Positions 41,537-50,884 of a stretch of 64,000 nt of DNA are shown in pieces. This DNA is from Pseudomonadales bacterium (lineage in GTDB: Bacteria; Pseudomonadota; Gammaproteobacteria; Pseudomonadales; Porticoccaceae). How positions within the stretch are numbered: position 1 is the first letter of the stretch; every line of letters begins with the position of its first letter. The position numbers and the translations under genes were made by a program. Below the pieces are notes generated by a model. The model had not been told where the DNA came from and made no database searches. It worked only from the letters and a program-made list of their open reading frames with translations. The stretch covers positions 310,001 through 374,000 of the forward strand of contig JACKOF010000001.1 in NCBI GenBank assembly GCA_024234435.1, in the 5' to 3' direction.

Positions 41537-42218
41537 AAATAACGAAAGTGTCGACTTGCCATATATCGAGCTTGAAACCGGTCAGCATCCGGATGCTGCT
41601 GTTATCTGGCTCCACGGCCTTGGTGCCAGCGGGCATGACTTTGAGCCAGTGGTTCCCGAACTGAAATTACCAGCAGATATGGCTGTGCGATTTATTTTTC
41701 CTCATGCGCCGGAAATTCCGGTAACCATCAATGGCGGCGCTGTAATGCCTGCCTGGTATGACATTCTGGAAATGAATATTGAGCGCAAGGTCGATATCGG
41801 GCAATTGATGGTTTCTGCCGATAGGGTGGAGCAGTTAATTGAGCAGGAAATTGGCAGGGGTATCGATAGCAGAAGAATTGTGCTGGCGGGGTTTTCTCAG
41901 GGTGGTGCAGTTGCCTATCAGGTGGCACTGTCCTACCCGAAACCTTTGGCTGGATTGTTAACGCTTTCTACCTATTTTATGACAGCGAACACGGTCGAGC
42001 TGAACCAGGCCAATGCCCGAATACCGATTCAGGTGATGCACGGCATCTATGATTCGATGGTGCAGGAACAGATGGGCCGCAAGGCAGTGGAGACATTGCA
42101 GGCAATGGGTTATCGGCCGGATTACAGGACATACCCTATGGAGCATCAGGTTTGTCTTGAACAGATCGCTGATATTTCCCGTTGGTTACAACAGGTGCTA
42201 GCGAGTTCTGGTGGTTAG
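41529..42218 (+). CDS. Phospholipase/carboxylesterase family hydrolase
   Basis: A 229-residue alpha/beta hydrolase of the EstB/APT1 type. The nucleophile is in GFSQGGAVAYQ, the acid in HGIYDSMVQ, and the catalytic His in PMEHQVC. VIWLHGLGASGHDF near the start supplies the oxyanion loop. The ATG at 41529 overlaps the cyaY stop by eight bases, so translation is coupled; the longer frame was rejected. Natural ester substrate unknown. Confidence 0.88.
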   Translation: MNKNNESVDLPYIELETGQHPDAAVIWLHGLGASGHDFEPVVPELKLPADMAVRFIFPHAPEIPVTINGGAVMPAWYDILEMNIERKVDIGQLMVSADRVEQLIEQEIGRGIDSRRIVLAGFSQGGAVAYQVALSYPKPLAGLLTLSTYFMTANTVELNQANARIPIQVMHGIYDSMVQEQMGRKAVETLQAMGYRPDYRTYPMEHQVCLEQIADISRWLQQVLASSGG

Positions 42219-42219
42219 G

Positions 42220-43785
42220 TCAAGCCAGCTCATCTGTCGCAATATGATAATTGGGGTCTTCCAGAACATTGACCTCGCACAGGCTGCCTGCGCGCTTCAG
42301 TAAGATCCTGCATTCCGAACTCAGGTGACGAATGTGCAGCTGCTTGCCCAGCTGGAGGTAGCGGTCTGCCAGTCCATCCAGCGCCTCAATGCCCGAGTGA
42401 TCGCTGATACGTGATCGCTGGAATTCGATAACAACGTGATCCGGGTCGTTTTCCGGGTCAAACAGCTTTTTAAAGCTGGCAACAGAGCCAAAAAACACGG
42501 GTCCGCGCAGCTCGTAAACTTTATAACCATTATTGTCCATATAGCTTTCTACATGAATATGTTTGGCGTGGTTCCAGGCGAAAACCAGTGCCGAGACAAT
42601 AACGCCAACAATGACCGCAATGGCGAGGTCGCTGATGACCGTGACGCCGGACACCAATACCAGAATAAAAGCATCGCTGCGCGGTATCTTGCCGATAATA
42701 CGGAATGAGGACCATTCAAAAGTACCGAGTACCACCATAAACATCACACCTACCAGTGCAGCCAGTGGAATCATCTCAATCAGATCGGCTGTAAACAGAA
42801 TCATGATCAATAAAACCAGCGCGGCACAAACGGCAGACAATCGACCGCGGCCACCGGAATTAATATTGATCATGCTTTGGCCAATCATCGCGCAGCCGCC
42901 CATACCGCCGAAAAATCCATTGACAATATTGGCGATGCCTTGCCCCCGGCATTCCCTGTTCCCGCGGCCGCGGGTATTGGTGATCTCATCAATCAGTGTC
43001 AGCGTGAGCAGTGATTCGATCAGGCCGACGGCGGCCAGGATGACCGAATAGGGCAAGATGATCATCAGGGTTTCCATTGAAAAAGGCACATCGGGCAGTG
43101 AAAACACGGGCAGTTTTCCTTCCAGAGTGACAGTGGCGACCTGTTCCGTGGGCACCATGTCGCGAACAAAATCGATCACATTGCGGGCATCAAGATCAAG
43201 GCTAATAACTAATAATGTGACGGTAACAATGGCAGCCAGAGATGCCGGGATGGCTGTAGTAAGCTTGGGTAGAAAGTAAATTATCGCCATGGTCAGCGCT
43301 ACAAGCCCAAGCATGATGTAAAGTGTCTGGCCAGACATCCAGACCATTTCACCCGTGTGATTTTTTATGGTGAACTGGCCCAGTTGAGCGAGAAAAATCA
43401 CAATGGCCAACCCGTTTACAAAGCCCAGCATCACCGGATGCGGCACCATGCGGATAAATTTTCCGAGTTTAAAAATGCCCGCCAGCATTTGTAAAATGCC
43501 GGTTAGTATCACTGCCGCAAACAGGTATTGCACACCGTGCTCGGCAACCAGGGAAACCATGACGACCGCCATAGCTCCTGTTGCACCTGAGATCATGCCA
43601 GGGCGACCACCAAAAATCGCTGTCAGCAACCCCATCATGAATGCTGCGTAGAGGCCCACCATTGGTTCTACGCCAGCGACAAAGGCAAAGGCCACTGCTT
43701 CCGGAACCAGTGCCAGGGCAACGGTGAGCCCCGACAGAATTTCATTTTTCAGATTGCTGGGAAGATAAGATCCAAGCTGGAACAT
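42220..43785 (-). CDS. SulP-family anion transporter with STAS domain
   Basis: A 521-residue inner-membrane carrier. The N-terminal transport domain (about residues 1-400, roughly 10-14 TM) starts with the family region EILSGLTVALALVPEAVAF; the cytoplasmic STAS domain covers about 410-515 (VVIEFQRSRISDHSGIEAL). SulP proteins move sulfate, bicarbonate or dicarboxylates; the substrate is not decided by sequence. It converges almost directly on the esterase gene. Confidence 0.92.
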   Translation of the reverse strand: MFQLGSYLPSNLKNEILSGLTVALALVPEAVAFAFVAGVEPMVGLYAAFMMGLLTAIFGGRPGMISGATGAMAVVMVSLVAEHGVQYLFAAVILTGILQMLAGIFKLGKFIRMVPHPVMLGFVNGLAIVIFLAQLGQFTIKNHTGEMVWMSGQTLYIMLGLVALTMAIIYFLPKLTTAIPASLAAIVTVTLLVISLDLDARNVIDFVRDMVPTEQVATVTLEGKLPVFSLPDVPFSMETLMIILPYSVILAAVGLIESLLTLTLIDEITNTRGRGNRECRGQGIANIVNGFFGGMGGCAMIGQSMININSGGRGRLSAVCAALVLLIMILFTADLIEMIPLAALVGVMFMVVLGTFEWSSFRIIGKIPRSDAFILVLVSGVTVISDLAIAVIVGVIVSALVFAWNHAKHIHVESYMDNNGYKVYELRGPVFFGSVASFKKLFDPENDPDHVVIEFQRSRISDHSGIEALDGLADRYLQLGKQLHIRHLSSECRILLKRAGSLCEVNVLEDPNYHIATDELA

Positions 43786-43948
43786 AGAGTGGCCTTGGGG
43801 GATGGTGATGCGAAAAGCCGCGCATGCTAACAGAATGCAGATTTTTTCGCCAAAATTAATTGGGTTTCAGGTTGTCAGATGAATGTGTTCGGCGTGGCTA
43901 TGGGTTATGTCAAGTGGAGATAACGGCGGTTATACGGAAGAATAAAAA

Positions 43949-44455
43949 ATGGCGCAGTTAACAGCCTGTGAAGGTGACATTACAACGCTACAAGTGGATG
44001 CAATTGTAAACGCTGCGAAGCGATCATTGCTGGGTGGCGGCGGGGTGGATGGGGCGATACATCGGGCCGCAGGCCCAGAGCTTCTGGCTGAGTGCCGACG
44101 TCTGGGTGGTTGTGAAACCGGTAGTGCTAAAATCACTTCGGCCTATCGATTGCCCTGCAGGTATATTATCCACACTGTCGGTCCAGTCTGGCAGGGTGGC
44201 AATGCCAACGAGCCAAATCTGTTGACCCGTTGTTATCGCAGTGCGTTGATACTGGCTGTTGAAAAGGAGCTGACTTCAGTGGCATTCCCCTGCATCAGCA
44301 CCGGTGTTTACGGGTACCCGTTCAAGGCTGCAGCGAGGCTCGCCGTTGATGCCGTGCGGGAACAGCTTGCGGAACAGAATACCATTGAAGAAGTCATTTT
44401 CTGCTGCTTTTCTCACAATGATTATTTGTTTTATCAAAAGCTTCTGGCTGTCTAA
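43949..44455 (+). CDS. Macro-domain ADP-ribose hydrolase (O-acetyl-ADP-ribose deacetylase type)
   Basis: A 168-residue single macro domain. The ADP-ribose site shows VDAIVNAAKRSLLGGGGVDG near residue 15 (active-site Asn and glycine loop) and CISTGVYGYP near residue 115. Family enzymes remove ADP-ribose from acetate or protein side chains. It has its own leader and stands alone. Confidence 0.92.
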   Translation: MAQLTACEGDITTLQVDAIVNAAKRSLLGGGGVDGAIHRAAGPELLAECRRLGGCETGSAKITSAYRLPCRYIIHTVGPVWQGGNANEPNLLTRCYRSALILAVEKELTSVAFPCISTGVYGYPFKAAARLAVDAVREQLAEQNTIEEVIFCCFSHNDYLFYQKLLAV

Positions 44456-44478
44456 CCCGGCTGGCTTGTCTCCGTTTT

Positions 44479-45258
44479 TTAGATCATTAACATGACGTCC
44501 TGGGAAAGGCTTCCGACTATTTTCTCAATAGTGTTGCCTCGCAGTGCTGCTTTGATCCCGGAACGGCGTTTGGTGCCAACCAGAATCATATCGGCATCCA
44601 CTTTTTCAGCAACTTCAGAGATCACTTTTCCAGGCTCTCCTTGTTGAATATGGATGTTGTCGTTTTCGATTTTAACCATGTTGTTGATTTTGCCCCGATC
44701 AGGGAAGTTCATGGAATCGCTGTATGCATTGACCACATGCAGTTCAGCGCCGTATCGCCATGCCGCCCAAGAGCCGCGTTCGAGAATGCGCTGGTTCAGG
44801 TCATCGTAAGACCCATCCTGCATTTTGACTGAGACAAGAATAGACTTGCGTTTTGGTTTACCGCCCGGCCGCACTAGCAGGATGGGGGATTCACATTTTC
44901 TCAGCAACGCCCACTTTTCATCGCTGATTAACTGGTTGCCGGTCTGTTGATCGTAGAGCGGCAGCATGACCATGTCGGCATGCAATTCATTGGCAGTATT
45001 GAGTATGTTGGCAGACCATTCTTGCGACCAGCTGACGATCAGCTCGCTGTCAATGCCTTCGCTCTCGACGGACTGTTGCAGTTGGTTAATCCACGCCAGA
45101 TTTCTGGTTCCGACAGAGCGTCCCGCGGTTACCAGCAGAACCAGATGCGACTGCTCTTCCGCTTCCCTGATTTGCGCATTGGTTATTGCTCGCTCTAGGG
45201 CGGGTTGCTCATCCCGGGAAGGATCGATAACGACCAGAATTTTCTCTTGCTTTTGCAC
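44479..45258 (-). CDS. Double-domain universal stress protein
   Basis: A 259-residue protein with tandem Usp domains (about residues 5-135 and 140-258). The second domain ends with the nucleotide-binding pattern VGTKRRSGIKAALRGNTIEKI. The two-domain build is like UspE. The ligand and stress signal are unknown. Confidence 0.85.
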   Translation of the reverse strand: MQKQEKILVVIDPSRDEQPALERAITNAQIREAEEQSHLVLLVTAGRSVGTRNLAWINQLQQSVESEGIDSELIVSWSQEWSANILNTANELHADMVMLPLYDQQTGNQLISDEKWALLRKCESPILLVRPGGKPKRKSILVSVKMQDGSYDDLNQRILERGSWAAWRYGAELHVVNAYSDSMNFPDRGKINNMVKIENDNIHIQQGEPGKVISEVAEKVDADMILVGTKRRSGIKAALRGNTIEKIVGSLSQDVMLMI

Positions 45259-45373
45259 AGTTTGTCTCCTGATTAGATCAATGAAAGAGCGGCCTTCTCA
45301 CTCATGTTCATTGTAACGATTATGTCAGCTGCCGTTATGACTCAAATCAATCGCTAGCGGGGGATTTCCTTGA

Positions 45374-46945
45374 TTAGTTGTCAAGCCGAAGCGTCGCCTG
45401 CTTAACGGCTTCGATGACCTGCCGGGGTGCCGTGCCGCCAATGTGATCCCGTGCGGCTACCGACCCCTCCAGAGTCAGCACGTCAAATATATCCTGTTCA
45501 ATGGTGCCTGAGAATTGCTGCAGCTCCTTTAAAGACATATCAGAAAGATCCTTGTTCTGTGCGATGCCATAGGCGACCGCCTTGCCGACTATTTCGTGGG
45601 AATCCCGGAAAGGGATGCCCTTGCGAACGAGGTAATCTGCCAGATCGGTTGCTGTGGAAAATCCACGGCGGGCGGCTTCACGCATGCTCTCTCTTTTCGG
45701 CTTGATGGCCGGCACCATATCAGCGAAGGCCCGCAGGCAGTCCTTGACTGTGTCAACCGCATCAAACAATGGTTCCTTGTCTTCCTGGTTGTCTTTGTTG
45801 TAAGCCAGTGGCTGTGATTTCATGAGTGTCAGCAGCGAAATCAGGTGGCCATTGACGCGACCTGTCTTTCCTCTGACCAGTTCAGGGACATCCGGGTTTT
45901 TCTTTTGTGGCATGATGGAAGAGCCAGTGCAGAAGCGATCCGGTAAATCAATAAAATTGAACTGGGCAGAAGTCCAGAGAACCAGTTCTTCCGATGCTCT
46001 GGAGAGATGAACCATCAGCAAGCTGGCAAAAGCGCAGAACTCGATGGCAAAATCGCGATCACTGACAGAGTCAAGCGAATTGCTGGTAGCGGACTCGAAA
46101 TTCAGTAGCTCGGCGGTTAGCTGGCGGTCAATCGGATAGGTAGTGCCTGCCAGCGCTGCAGCACCCAGAGGTGACTGGTTAACCCGTTTTCTGCAATCCT
46201 GCAGGCGGCCGTAATCCCGTTCAAGCATGGCGTTCCAGGCGAGCAAATGATGGCCGAAGGTGACGGGCTGTGCAGTCTGCAAGTGAGTAAACCCGGGCAT
46301 GATGGTATCAGCTTCTCGCTCGGCCAGGCCCAGAATGCCTCGTTGCAAACGTTGCAGTTCCAGTGCTATCAGATCAATTTCATCTCTCAGCCAGAGGCGA
46401 ATATCGGTGGCGACTTGATCATTGCGTGAGCGGCCGGTGTGCAGTTTTTTACCGGTGATGCCGATTCTTTGTGTCAGGGCGGCTTCAATGTTCATATGCA
46501 CATCTTCCAGCGCAATTGACCACTCGAATGTACCGGATTCGATTTCCGAGAGAATCCCGGCAAGGCCCTGTTTGATGGCGTCCAGTTCTGTGTCTGTCAG
46601 CACCCCCGCCTTAGTGAGCATGGTGGCATGGGCAATGGAGCCTTGAATGTCGTGTTTTGCCAGGCGCTGATCAAAACTTACGGATGCGGTAAAACGCGCC
46701 ACAAAGGCATCGGTGGCTTCGCTGAATCGACCACCCCAGGCGGAGTTGGTTGCGTCACGGGTGTCTTCGTTCTGATCGTCAAAGACGCCAGGCAATATTT
46801 CGTAGCGCAACTTTTTTTCCTGTAGCTCCGGGATTGGTTTGTCCTCGTCCCAGCGGGAAATAGCCTGTTTGGATATATCCAGGGCAGAGGCCAGTTCAGA
46901 TTTTTTGCCGTTAAAGTGCGGCAACACTTCGCTTAATTTCAACAT
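45374..46945 (-). CDS. argH: Argininosuccinate lyase with an N-terminal Cro-like DNA-binding domain
   Basis: Residues from about 68 onward (NSAWGGRFSEATDAFVARF) are a complete argininosuccinate lyase, the last step of arginine synthesis, with the signature GSSIMPQKKNPDV near residue 342. Residues 1-57 are extra: MLKLSEVLPHF, then a helix-turn-helix KSELASALDISKQAISRW, resembling P22 Cro and DicC. The frame is unbroken, and no ATG or GTG with a ribosome-binding site separates the two parts. Typical ArgH is about 460 residues; this one is 523. The start at 46945 (not 47002) fits a predicted leaderless transcript and the Cro family start. The domain could make the enzyme its own repressor. Confidence 0.88.
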   Translation of the reverse strand: MLKLSEVLPHFNGKKSELASALDISKQAISRWDEDKPIPELQEKKLRYEILPGVFDDQNEDTRDATNSAWGGRFSEATDAFVARFTASVSFDQRLAKHDIQGSIAHATMLTKAGVLTDTELDAIKQGLAGILSEIESGTFEWSIALEDVHMNIEAALTQRIGITGKKLHTGRSRNDQVATDIRLWLRDEIDLIALELQRLQRGILGLAEREADTIMPGFTHLQTAQPVTFGHHLLAWNAMLERDYGRLQDCRKRVNQSPLGAAALAGTTYPIDRQLTAELLNFESATSNSLDSVSDRDFAIEFCAFASLLMVHLSRASEELVLWTSAQFNFIDLPDRFCTGSSIMPQKKNPDVPELVRGKTGRVNGHLISLLTLMKSQPLAYNKDNQEDKEPLFDAVDTVKDCLRAFADMVPAIKPKRESMREAARRGFSTATDLADYLVRKGIPFRDSHEIVGKAVAYGIAQNKDLSDMSLKELQQFSGTIEQDIFDVLTLEGSVAARDHIGGTAPRQVIEAVKQATLRLDN

Positions 46946-46952
46946 ACTGAAA

Positions 46953-46981
46953 AGTAAACCATTGTTTACGATCGCGGTCAA
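46953..46981 (-). promoter_or_regulatory. Predicted argH promoter, leaderless
   Basis: On the minus strand, TTGACC (46976-46981), a 17-base spacer and TTTACT (46953-46958) are followed seven bases later by the ATG at 46945. Transcription would therefore begin at or within a base or two of the start codon, as in lambda cI from PRM. No ribosome-binding site is seen, consistent with a leaderless message. Confidence 0.55.
46954..46969. promoter_or_regulatory. Candidate Cro-type operator in the argH promoter
   Basis: GTAAAC-CATT-GTTTAC, 6-bp arms, overlaps the predicted -10 element and spacer. Its placement suits repression by the HTH domain encoded directly downstream. Repeats of this size do occur by chance, so the evidence is positional. 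Confidence 0.45.
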
Positions 46982-47209
46982 CCTTGTTTTACTTTTCTGC
47001 ATTTTTTGTCGAATTGAAGGCCGGTATTTTCTGATGTTTTCATGCCTTTTAGCTTTGTTTTCGACGAATATGTTGATCGAATCATGGTGTCATGCTTCAC
47101 TGTCGGCGCTTTTTTTAGACACAATAACAATAAGTTGAACAAGTAGAACTTACCAGTCGCCATGGAATGGCTGAGGCACCTGATAACAGCTTTTGGCAGA
47201 GGGGCATTG

Positions 47210-48268
47210 ATGGATAAAGAATTTGAGAGTGTAGCGCGTTCCGCTTCTCCGCAAGACGGCTTTTTGCCCGATTTTTGTCAGGGAGAGGGCCTGTTGGCCG
47301 TCGTGGTGATGTCAGAGCTATTGGCGCTATTGATTGCTGTTGTCAATAGTGGTTTGCAGCAGTTTGACTGGGTGTTCTTTGCCAAAGTCTCCATGATGGC
47401 CTTGTGGATTTCTCTGTTAAGTGCTTTGTTGCTGTGTAAACTCCGGCCCTGGTTGTCGCAGCAGGATGTTACCAGGGCGGCTACTCTGGGTTTCATGGCA
47501 ATTTTGCTAGTGGCTTTGCTTTGTGGTGCGTTTGCGGAGGCGGTGTTGTGGTGGTCATCTCCGGAATCGGTTGAATCGGCTTTTAATTTCTGGCGACCTG
47601 TCGAATTTCTCATTATCGCAGCTATTCCTGCGGGTATTATGCTCCGGTATCTGTTTTTGCAACAGCAGTTGCGGGTCAGGCAGCGAGCAGAGCTTGAGGC
47701 CCGTATTCAGGCGCTACAATCGCGGATTCGCCCCCATTTTTTGTTTAATAGTATGAACATGGTTGCCAGTCTGATCGGCTCGGATCCGGAAAAGGCAGAA
47801 AGGGTAATTGAGGACCTGTGCGATCTGTTTAGACACGCGCTGACGGATACACATGTATTGGTGCCCCTGCGGGATGAGCTGTCTCTCTGCCGACGCTACC
47901 TGGCGTTGGAAAAACTACGGCTGGGTGACAGACTGACGACAACATGGCAGATCGGTGATTACGGTGAAGGTGTGATGATCCCCTGTTTGACCCTCCAGCC
48001 CGTTGTGGAAAATGCGGTTTATCATGGTATTCAGCTGCTTCAGGAAGGTGGTGAAATTTCGGTTGAGGTAAAGCGGCGTGGTGACCAGATTGAAATTGTT
48101 GTGACTAATCCGCTGCATCGCGTCCAGCAACAGAACAAGGGCAATAAAATGGCCATGCACAATATTCGTGAGCGGTTGCATGCACACTTTGGCGGTAGTG
48201 CCCGTGTGACTGCAGAAACAACAGAAAATTGTTATATTACCCGCATTAAATATTCGGTTGCTCGGTAA
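47210..48268 (+). CDS. algZ: LytS-type sensor histidine kinase AlgZ/FimS
   Basis: A 352-residue kinase with about four TM helices (residues 30-150), then the LytS-type phosphoacceptor box RIRPHFLFNSMNMV and an atypical ATP domain (LQPVVENAVYHG as N box). In Pseudomonas, AlgZ/FimS with AlgR controls type IV pili and alginate. The ATG at 47210 was preferred because AGAGGGG lies just upstream; an ATG at 47162 in frame lacks one. It is divergent from argH, as in Pseudomonas, and seven bases before algR. Confidence 0.88.
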   Translation: MDKEFESVARSASPQDGFLPDFCQGEGLLAVVVMSELLALLIAVVNSGLQQFDWVFFAKVSMMALWISLLSALLLCKLRPWLSQQDVTRAATLGFMAILLVALLCGAFAEAVLWWSSPESVESAFNFWRPVEFLIIAAIPAGIMLRYLFLQQQLRVRQRAELEARIQALQSRIRPHFLFNSMNMVASLIGSDPEKAERVIEDLCDLFRHALTDTHVLVPLRDELSLCRRYLALEKLRLGDRLTTTWQIGDYGEGVMIPCLTLQPVVENAVYHGIQLLQEGGEISVEVKRRGDQIEIVVTNPLHRVQQQNKGNKMAMHNIRERLHAHFGGSARVTAETTENCYITRIKYSVAR

Positions 48269-48274
48269 TAAACG

Positions 48275-49018
48275 ATGATAAAAATAATGGTGGTGGATGA
48301 CGAGCCGCTGGCTCGGGACAGGCTGACCCGGATGCTGGCCAATGTGTCTGACACGAAGCTGGTGGGGCAGGCGGGAAATGGGGAAGAAGCATTATCCGTT
48401 GCTCAGAAAGCCTCACCCGATCTGGTGTTTATGGATGTTCGTATGCCGGGGATGGACGGTTTGGCTGCAGCGCAGCATCTGGCTGAGTTGGAGCCGCCGC
48501 CGGCCATTATTTTTTGTACAGCATATGATGACTATGCCGTGGAAGCATTTTCTTCCCAGGCTGTGGGTTATCTCCTCAAGCCGGTGAAGCAGATAGAGCT
48601 GGAGCAGGCTGTGACGCGAGCGAAGCGCGTTAATAAGGCGCAGCTCGAGGAATTACAACAGGCGCCACAGTTGGCAAACGGTGATGGGCGCTCACATATC
48701 GCGTCGAAGACACGCCGTGGTGTAGACCTGATTGATCTTGCCAAGGTGCGCCTGTTTCAGGCGGACCATAAGTATGTCACGGCGTATCATACGGAAGGGG
48801 AAGCGCTGTTGGATGAAACCCTCAAGGATCTGGAAGAGGAGTTCGATGGTCGTTTTGTGCGGATTCATCGCAATGCACTGATCTCTCTGGGGCATATAGA
48901 GGGTTTGGAACGCAATACCGATGGGCAGTTTTTTGTCAGGTTGGAAGGGCTCGATATTCGTCCCCAGGTCAGTCGACGCCACGTGGCTCCACTGCGCAAG
49001 CTGCTGGATCAGTTATAG
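48275..49018 (+). CDS. algR: LytTR response regulator AlgR
   Basis: A 247-residue regulator with a receiver domain (phosphoacceptor Asp in LVFMDVRMPGMDG, near residue 54; conserved Lys in LLKPVKQ) and a C-terminal LytTR DNA-binding domain (FVRIHRNALISLGHIEGLE). It is the partner of AlgZ. Expected targets include pilus and twitching genes; pilMNOP is in this window, but no LytTR site was searched for. Confidence 0.93.
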   Translation: MIKIMVVDDEPLARDRLTRMLANVSDTKLVGQAGNGEEALSVAQKASPDLVFMDVRMPGMDGLAAAQHLAELEPPPAIIFCTAYDDYAVEAFSSQAVGYLLKPVKQIELEQAVTRAKRVNKAQLEELQQAPQLANGDGRSHIASKTRRGVDLIDLAKVRLFQADHKYVTAYHTEGEALLDETLKDLEEEFDGRFVRIHRNALISLGHIEGLERNTDGQFFVRLEGLDIRPQVSRRHVAPLRKLLDQL

Positions 49019-49132
49019 CGCTTGAATGCGTTCCAGGCAACCTCGTTACGGGAGTGGCTAACACTCTTTTTTATTCTGGGCTGTTATGATTTCAGAGCAG
49101 CAGATTTAACCCTTTTTGAGCCACTTTAACCT

Positions 49133-50077
49133 ATGAGTCAACAATTACTGCGCATTGCTACCCGCAAAAGCCCACTAGCACTCTGGCAAGCAGAATATAT
49201 AAAAGCTCGCTTGCTTGAACACCATTCGCAGTTGGTTGTAGAGCTGGTGACGTTTACGACCAGAGGCGACAAGATTCTGGATACTCCTCTGGCAAAAGTG
49301 GGCGGGAAGGGGTTGTTCGTGAAAGAACTGGAAAATGCCTTGTTGGATGGTCGTGCCGATATTGCTGTGCATTCGATGAAAGATGTTCCAATGGCGTTTC
49401 CCGATGGGCTGGGCTTGTCGGTCATTTGTGAAAGGGAAGATCCGACAGATGCTTTTGTTTCGAATCATTTTGACAGTCTTGAAAGCCTGCCTGAAGGCGC
49501 AAGGGTTGGCACCTCCAGTTTGCGTCGGCAGTGCCAGTTACGGGCACGGTTTCCCGAATTGCAGGTTCTTGATCTGAGGGGGAACGTGAACACCCGATTG
49601 CAGAAAATGGACGATGGGCAGTACGATGCAATTCTACTGGCATCGGCCGGATTACTGCGGCTTGAAATGGCTGACCGCATTCGTCAGCGTTTGTCTGCAG
49701 AGGATTCACTGCCTGCCGGAGGGCAGGGTGCAGTTGGCGTTGAGTGTCGGCTGATGGATACCATGGTGTTGTCGTTGTTACAACCGTTGCACCACCAGCC
49801 AACGGCTCAATGCGTATTGGCCGAGAGAGCGATGAACCAGCGACTGGAAGGCGGCTGTCAGGTCCCCATTGCCTGTTTTGCCCAGCGTCAGGAGCAGGCA
49901 TCCGGCGATGTTGAAATCTGGTTGCGAGGGTTGGTTGGCTCTCCAGATGGCAGCGAAATTCTGCGTGACGAAATTCGGGGCTCCGAAGTCGAGGCCGAAG
50001 CGCTCGGCGTCGCTCTGGCCGAGCGCCTGCTGGCGCGTGGTGCAGACAGGATTCTACAGGCCGTTTATGGTGGCTGA
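49133..50077 (+). CDS. hemC: Porphobilinogen deaminase (hydroxymethylbilane synthase)
   Basis: A 314-residue enzyme joining four porphobilinogens. The start LRIATRKSPLALWQAEYIK, the substrate-binding arginines in VGTSSLRRQCQLR and LDLRGNVNTRL, and the dipyrromethane-cofactor Cys in EGGCQVPIACFA are visible. It is the first of the hemCDXY series. Confidence 0.97.
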   Translation: MSQQLLRIATRKSPLALWQAEYIKARLLEHHSQLVVELVTFTTRGDKILDTPLAKVGGKGLFVKELENALLDGRADIAVHSMKDVPMAFPDGLGLSVICEREDPTDAFVSNHFDSLESLPEGARVGTSSLRRQCQLRARFPELQVLDLRGNVNTRLQKMDDGQYDAILLASAGLLRLEMADRIRQRLSAEDSLPAGGQGAVGVECRLMDTMVLSLLQPLHHQPTAQCVLAERAMNQRLEGGCQVPIACFAQRQEQASGDVEIWLRGLVGSPDGSEILRDEIRGSEVEAEALGVALAERLLARGADRILQAVYGG

Positions 50078-50864
50078 GTCCGCCGATACAGTTTCCTTGA
50101 AAGGTATGGACCTGCTGTTGGTTCGCCCTGAGTCAGGCAATGACCAGTTTTCTTTAATGGCATCCGCGCAGGGAGCCAGTATTCACCACTATCCGGTCAT
50201 GCAGATTGTTAATACGCCTGAGGCGCTTGACAATGCTTTATTGCAGCAGGCCGATGTGCTGGTTTTTGTCAGTCGCACAGCCGTTAATCAGGTTGTAGCC
50301 AGGCTTCAGAGGCAGGGCTTGCAGCTCCCTCCCCAGGCCAGCTGTTTTGCTATTGGCCGAAGCACAGCGCAGTTGCTGTCCGAGTTGAATATCGATGCGA
50401 TAATACCGGATGGGCAACAGATGAGCAGTGAGGGTTTATTAAAGCTGCCTCAATTGCAAAATATGAGCGGTAAACGGGTGATGATCTTTGCTGGAGAGGG
50501 TGGTCGAGATCTGCTTGAAACGATTCTTTCCGAAAGGGGAGCTGAGGTGACAAAAATTGCTCTCTACCAACGCCAGAGGAGTACAGCCGCTGCCGGTGCC
50601 ATTTGCGATGGGTTGCTGGCGAACGAGCTAAGTGCGGTGGTGGTACACAGTGGTGAGTTGCTGGAAAATCTGCTTTCCATAATATTGAGCTGTTCGCAAC
50701 ATCCCGCATTGATCAGATCGTTGCTCAAGTTGCCGGTTCTGGTGCCAGGCAACCGTGTGGCAGAACTGGCCCGGCAGAGCCAGTTTGACACAGTGATCGT
50801 GGCTGAATCAGCTTTGCCCGAGGACATGGTGTCAGCATTATTACGGTGGTACAGTAAGGATTAA
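50067..50864 (+). CDS. hemD: Uroporphyrinogen-III synthase
   Basis: A 265-residue two-domain HemD protein that closes hydroxymethylbilane to uroporphyrinogen III. The family is weakly conserved; the lead-in GMDLLLVRPESGNDQFS, FVSRTAVNQV and later VVVHSGELLENLL fit it. The ATG at 50067 overlaps the hemC stop by 11 bases, as usual, and was chosen over a longer frame. Confidence 0.92.
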   Translation: MVAESADTVSLKGMDLLLVRPESGNDQFSLMASAQGASIHHYPVMQIVNTPEALDNALLQQADVLVFVSRTAVNQVVARLQRQGLQLPPQASCFAIGRSTAQLLSELNIDAIIPDGQQMSSEGLLKLPQLQNMSGKRVMIFAGEGGRDLLETILSERGAEVTKIALYQRQRSTAAAGAICDGLLANELSAVVVHSGELLENLLSIILSCSQHPALIRSLLKLPVLVPGNRVAELARQSQFDTVIVAESALPEDMVSALLRWYSKD

Positions 50865-50884
50865 AACCATGATAGGAATGACCG

